This document shows, one piece after another, positions 62,206 through 64,000 of a stretch of 64,000 nucleotides of DNA. Every line of letters begins with the position of its first letter. The first letter of the stretch is position 1. The position numbers were made by a program, and so were the translations under genes. A model generated the notes under the pieces. The model ran no database searches, was not told the DNA's origin, and saw nothing but the letters and a program-made list of their open reading frames with translations. Source of the DNA: Motacilla alba alba (lineage: Eukaryota; Chordata; Aves; Passeriformes; Motacillidae); assembly GCF_015832195.1 (NCBI RefSeq), contig NC_052016.1, forward strand, positions 28,479,129 to 28,543,128, read 5' to 3'.

Positions 62206-64000
62206 ATAACATAATATATATAATATTTAATTACAAGTTAGCCAGTATTTGCATTATATTTGACACAATCCTCTGGATACTTCAGGAGCATGAATATATT
62301 GATTTTTCATCTTCAGAAGAGGTAAGGGCAGCATTCCCATTTCTAGCATAAGGAGAACACTGTTAATAGCAAGTGTCTTCTATTTGAGATCAGAGAGCTG
62401 AGTGGCCACACAGAGACCAGCCTGATTTGCCGTCCCGTGACAAGGGGAGCACAAACATGCAGATTCAGGAGCTTTGGGAGGTACTGGTACCTGCTAAAGA
62501 GCTCTGTTTCTTAGGAAAATCCACATACTTGATGTTTTTAATGGCTTAAATACAAAGCGCTGGCTTGCAAGAATACCTGGCAACACCGTGTCAGGAACAA
62601 CTTATTTTCAGCCTGTGTTATATTTAAAGATACCAGGAGACAGATTTTGCATTATTTACGTGACAGTGGTAGGGATATCAAATAACAAAGACACTTTTTT
62701 TATTACAACACTATTTGGCAACTCGAAAAAGGGCAAATGTCTTTAAAAGATACATACAAATAAAGACACAGCAAGAGAAGTCCAGAAAACACTTCTAAGA
62801 CAGCTAAGAACTCCCTACTACAACAGCACGTAGCTTTTTCCCCAGAGAGGAGCAACCTGTGAATGACAGCTCTGTCATACCAGAACACCTTAGTGGTGTT
62901 CACACATGAGCTTGCAAAACACAATGGCAAAATTAAGCACAAAATTTTACCACAGAGCCTCCAAACCATTGAAAGTTACCACCATTACAGCCATTTGTTA
63001 TAAGGAACTTCAGGAAACTGTGTGGGACTATGTAGAAAACTATAATATGCAGTGATGGAAGTTTGTCTTGACTCTTTTCTCGCAAAGAGATGGTGTTGAC
63101 GGCAGTTTCCTTTAAAGTACTGGATTTAGATAATATATAACCATGTCCAGATAACTGATCTTCAGTGTCTACACTTTACCTGGTTTAAGCAAAATGCAAG
63201 GACTGGAATTCAGGTGCCAGCCACACCTCAGTAACAATAAAGCACATGAATTAATGCTCAAATCATGTTTCAATTAAAGTTCTACATATTTTTCAGAAAG
63301 TAAATGAGTATCCCTTGCAAGCTTCTTCCCTCGCTAGCTTCAAAGCAAAAGGTCATATACATTAATTTATGACACAACTTTTTTTTTAATGCTCCAATTG
63401 CACTGCTGCAGGTCAGCTTTCCATGGCGATAGCTGTACAGCATGAGAGAGTTGGGGAATTCAGAGCAAAGAATGCTCTCAAGTGCTCTTTTGATTTTTCA
63501 CTATGGCTACATCTCTAAGAGAGCATGAGAGTCACAAACTTAATTCCTACACACCTGGGAGTTTTGGCTAGATTTTCACTTTACCTCTTCTGCGAGAGGA
63601 CAGCAACATGCAGAGATAAACTGAAAGGACAACACAGCAAGGGCTGCAGCAAACAAGTAATGAAAGTTCTGGAGAGAGGGCAATGGAGCAGTCAGGTGGG
63701 ACTCTCTGCCCCCTTATACAGTTTAGCCACTGTATAAGAAATTACTTAAAACTGAACAATGAAGGAAGAAGTATCATAGGAAAGATGTTTAGCTAGAAAA
63801 TTATTCTAACTTGCAAATAGGACTAATATCCTGTTTTTATAGAATTAACAAAAACTACTGAATATTTTCCCTATAGTGTACTTTTATGGTTTTTTATCTC
63901 CTAATCAGAGGATTAAGAGTTAATATGGTATTTTGCACCTCTGACCACTTCCTGACATGTGGTGGTGCTACTGTTTAAAGCAAGTCAGAGAGGCTTCTCT

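Larger units (their letters stand above)
59186..64000. other. Intron-like DNA, no gene recognised
   Basis: The N-terminal MORC1 ATPase exons would be expected here or beyond the right edge. I looked for the segments around the conserved DDGxGM and GxxGxGxK motifs on the minus strand without success. Two simple repeats (59927-59998 and 62155-62205) are present. Confidence 0.35.

Noticed and set aside
1..64000. CRISPR arrays, tRNA, rRNA and bacterial operon features
   Set aside because: No regularly spaced repeats, no tRNA B-box with a matching acceptor stem, and no dense coding. The window is vertebrate nuclear DNA.

Overview
The window looks like bird nuclear DNA, probably from a passerine or other neoavian. 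It is AT-rich and has long stretches without genes. The recognisable repeats are solo LTRs of avian endogenous retrovirus families (I know these families from memory; no library was searched), with A/C-rich simple repeats and (TA)n, (TATC)n and poly-T microsatellites. I see no mammalian SINE or LINE sequence, no bacterial-style gene packing, no CRISPR array and no tRNA or rRNA gene. Most open frames in the window are chance frames or lie inside repeats.

One exon is clear: the first coding exon of a guanylate cyclase-activating protein gene on the minus strand (10634-10825). It starts Met-Gly, as expected for a myristoylated protein, has the GCAP N-terminal pattern, and ends in a perfect splice donor. 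GUCA1C is the best name. No later GUCA1C exon was found at lower coordinates, so intron 1 appears to fill the left 10.6 kb and run out of the window. That intron holds two solo LTRs (328-896 and 2264-2764) and a CpG-rich patch near 5.45-5.58 kb.

In mammals the gene directly upstream of GUCA1C, on the same strand, is MORC1. If that order holds here, the region from roughly 15-31 kb to beyond 64 kb should be MORC1, read right to left. Several minus-strand segments have good splice sites and weak MORC-like similarity: 59052-59185 (ATPase-domain-like), 37775-37819 (coiled-coil-like) and 32392-32568 (C-terminal helical-domain-like, the best of them). A segment at 31591-31644 is phase-compatible with the last one. 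I could not find the most conserved MORC segments, the ATP-binding motifs and the CW zinc finger. The MORC1 assignment is therefore a hypothesis resting on synteny and partial similarity.

Layout: 1-10.6 kb is GUCA1C intron 1 with LTRs; 10.6-10.8 kb is GUCA1C exon 1; 10.8-19.1 kb is intergenic or the MORC1 3' flank; 19.14-19.98 kb is a third solo LTR; 20-64 kb is mainly intron-like DNA with candidate MORC1 exons, two more CpG-rich patches (22.4-22.8 and 48.2-48.75 kb) and simple repeats. GUCA1C acts in photoreceptors as a calcium sensor for retinal guanylate cyclase, and MORC1 is a germline transposon-silencing ATPase, so neighbouring genes here need not share a pathway.
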